Origin: Desulfocapsaceae bacterium
GTDB taxonomy: Bacteria > Desulfobacterota > Desulfobulbia > Desulfobulbales > Desulfocapsaceae
Assembly (NCBI GenBank): GCA_029934775.1
Contig: JAOZLO010000125.1
Location: 1-7,567 of the forward strand
DNA length: 7,567 bases
Direction: 5' to 3'
Below the pieces are notes generated by a model. It did no database searches and had not been told where the DNA came from. It worked only from the letters and a program-made list of their open reading frames with translations. Positions 7,005 through 7,567 of this stretch are shown piece after piece. The position numbers and the translations under genes were made by a program. Position 1 is the stretch's first letter, and each line of letters starts with the position of its first letter.

Positions 7005-7040
7005 GTGCCTTACTCCATAAAAGCTGTAATGAAAAACAAG
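7005..7040 (+). repeat. 36-bp direct repeat, copy 2
   Basis: Same orientation as 3735-3770 and 34/36 identical. It lies 22 bases after the PAS-HTH stop codon and just upstream of the inverted-repeat/sigma54 promoter region. The two copies are 3270 bases apart. Confidence 0.85.
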
Positions 7041-7069
7041 TCTCCTTTACTCTTTCTAACCTCTATAAC

Positions 7070-7100
7070 GTTACAACTGTTACTTCTCTTCAGTTGTAAC
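7070..7100. promoter_or_regulatory. Inverted repeat, probable upstream activator site
   Basis: GTTACAACTG (7070-7079), 11 bases, then the exact complement CAGTTGTAAC (7091-7100). Its centre is about 95 bases upstream of the -12 element, the usual place for binding of NtrC-family activators through Fis-type HTH domains. No T-run follows on either side, so a terminator is less likely. A further GTAAC lies at 7133-7137. Confidence 0.6.
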
Positions 7101-7164
7101 AATCTCTTTCGCCAACAAAACGTGTAAACACTGTAACTACAATTAGTTATGCGGCAATTAATTT

Positions 7165-7180
7165 TTGGCATGATTTATGC
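7165..7180 (+). promoter_or_regulatory. Sigma54 (-24/-12) promoter of the transporter transcript
   Basis: TTGGCATGATTTATGC has GG (7167-7168) and GC (7179-7180) at the obligatory 12-base offset, with the TTGGCA block intact and one mismatch in the TTGC block. Transcription would start near 7192, giving a leader of about 180 bases before the transporter ATG. The inverted repeat at 7070-7100 fits as the enhancer site. Confidence 0.7.
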
Positions 7181-7286
7181 TGTACAGAGTCAAAAAAGGA
7201 GCTGAACAGATTAAATCTAATTGGGTAACAGAAATAATTGGTCATGATCAAAACAACTTAAACAAAATTTACCAATGGAGGGTCAA

Positions 7287-7343
7287 GTGGACAAAACGAA
7301 GAGTACTTGCATAACCGGTAATGAAGAGTTTGAGACACAATAA
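7287..7343 (+). CDS. Possible 18-residue leader peptide
   Basis: A GTG codon four bases after GGAGGG (7277-7282), a near-perfect ribosome site, opens a frame encoding MDKTKSTCITGNEEFETQ and ends in TAA. It lies wholly within the untranslated leader between the sigma54 promoter and the transporter gene, 27 bases before the transporter ATG. It could be a real small gene, a translational-coupling leader, or the stub of a lost gene. No family is recognised. Confidence 0.35.
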   Translation: MDKTKSTCITGNEEFETQ

Positions 7344-7370
7344 TCAGGAAAGAGAAAAGGAGCTAATACG

Positions 7371-7567
7371 ATGCTTAACGTACTAAAAATACTACAGAAC
7401 AATCTAGTTTCCGCAATACCTATATCAATGCTTTGCGGACTTATTGGCGGCGGTTACTTATTTGATGCCGGGCCGTTAAAACAATTAATCATCCCCATCA
7501 CCTTCCTCATGGTTTACCCGATGATGGTAACCCTGAATCTCAAATCAATATTCAAGGGACGTGACCT
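7371..7567 (+). CDS. Bile acid:sodium symporter / ACR3-like transporter, N-terminal part (runs off window)
   Basis: 65 codons are visible and the frame is open to the window edge. ATG at 7371 is preceded by AAGGAG (7357-7362), eight bases away. Seen: a first hydrophobic segment (about 13-31, with LCGLIGGGYLF), then PLKQLIIPITFLMVYPMMVTLNLKS with the second segment. The phrase FLMVYPMMVTLNL matches the beginning of the BASS-superfamily transporters that are commonly annotated as arsenic resistance (ACR3-like) permeases in anaerobes; these have about ten membrane helices and export arsenite or move organic anions. The substrate cannot be assigned from 65 residues. It sits behind a sigma54 promoter, so expression probably depends on an ATP-driven activator responding to a specific signal. 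Confidence 0.72.
   Translation, partial: MLNVLKILQNNLVSAIPISMLCGLIGGGYLFDAGPLKQLIIPITFLMVYPMMVTLNLKSIFKGRD

Noticed and set aside
7177..7314. 45-codon plus-strand open frame in the transporter leader
   Set aside because: Its ATG lies inside the -12 element, upstream of the predicted transcript start, and has no ribosome site; the frame looks like chance.

Overview
The window looks like chromosomal DNA of an anaerobic, respiring Gram-negative bacterium, most likely a Desulfobacterota (sulfate-reducer type) member. This is inferred from a Tat-exported Fe-S / membrane cytochrome b pair of the formate dehydrogenase and molybdopterin oxidoreductase class, an AsmA-like DUF748 envelope protein, and a sigma54 (-24/-12) promoter beside the remnant of a PAS-containing sigma54 activator. 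No marker gene fixes the taxon.

Layout. 1-1936 (+): 3' part of a large DUF748/AsmA-like envelope protein with an OmpA-like C-terminus, followed by a probable terminator. 1983-3589 (-): a two-gene, translationally coupled operon for a four-cluster Fe-S electron-transfer subunit and a diheme cytochrome b. No catalytic subunit lies within the window on either side. 3590-4015: AT-rich intergenic region with one copy of a 36-bp repeat and a probable sigma70 promoter. 4016-4816 (+): surE-type nucleotidase. 4853-6436 (-): multi-membrane-span GT-C-like glycosyltransferase, convergent with surE. 6437-6739: non-coding or regulatory DNA with a TTGACA promoter candidate and a perfect 12-bp palindrome. 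6740-6982 (+): an 80-residue protein joining the start of a PAS domain directly to a Fis-type helix-turn-helix, apparently a sigma54 activator that has lost its AAA+ domain. 7005-7040: second copy of the 36-bp repeat. 7070-7180: perfect 10-bp inverted repeat (activator-site-like) and a -24/-12 promoter. 7287-7343: possible 18-residue leader peptide. 7371 to the edge (+): start of a bile-acid-symporter/ACR3-like transporter (arsenite efflux type).

The most interesting part is 6640-7567. A PAS-HTH mini-regulator without an ATPase sits between two palindromic sites that share TAACGTTAC. One is at its own putative promoter and the other is upstream of a sigma54 promoter driving a transporter. This suggests a decayed or repurposed sigma54 control circuit in which the remnant could still bind DNA but not activate. 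The two 36-bp direct repeats (34/36 identical, 3270 bp apart) bracket surE, the glycosyltransferase and this remnant, and are unexplained.
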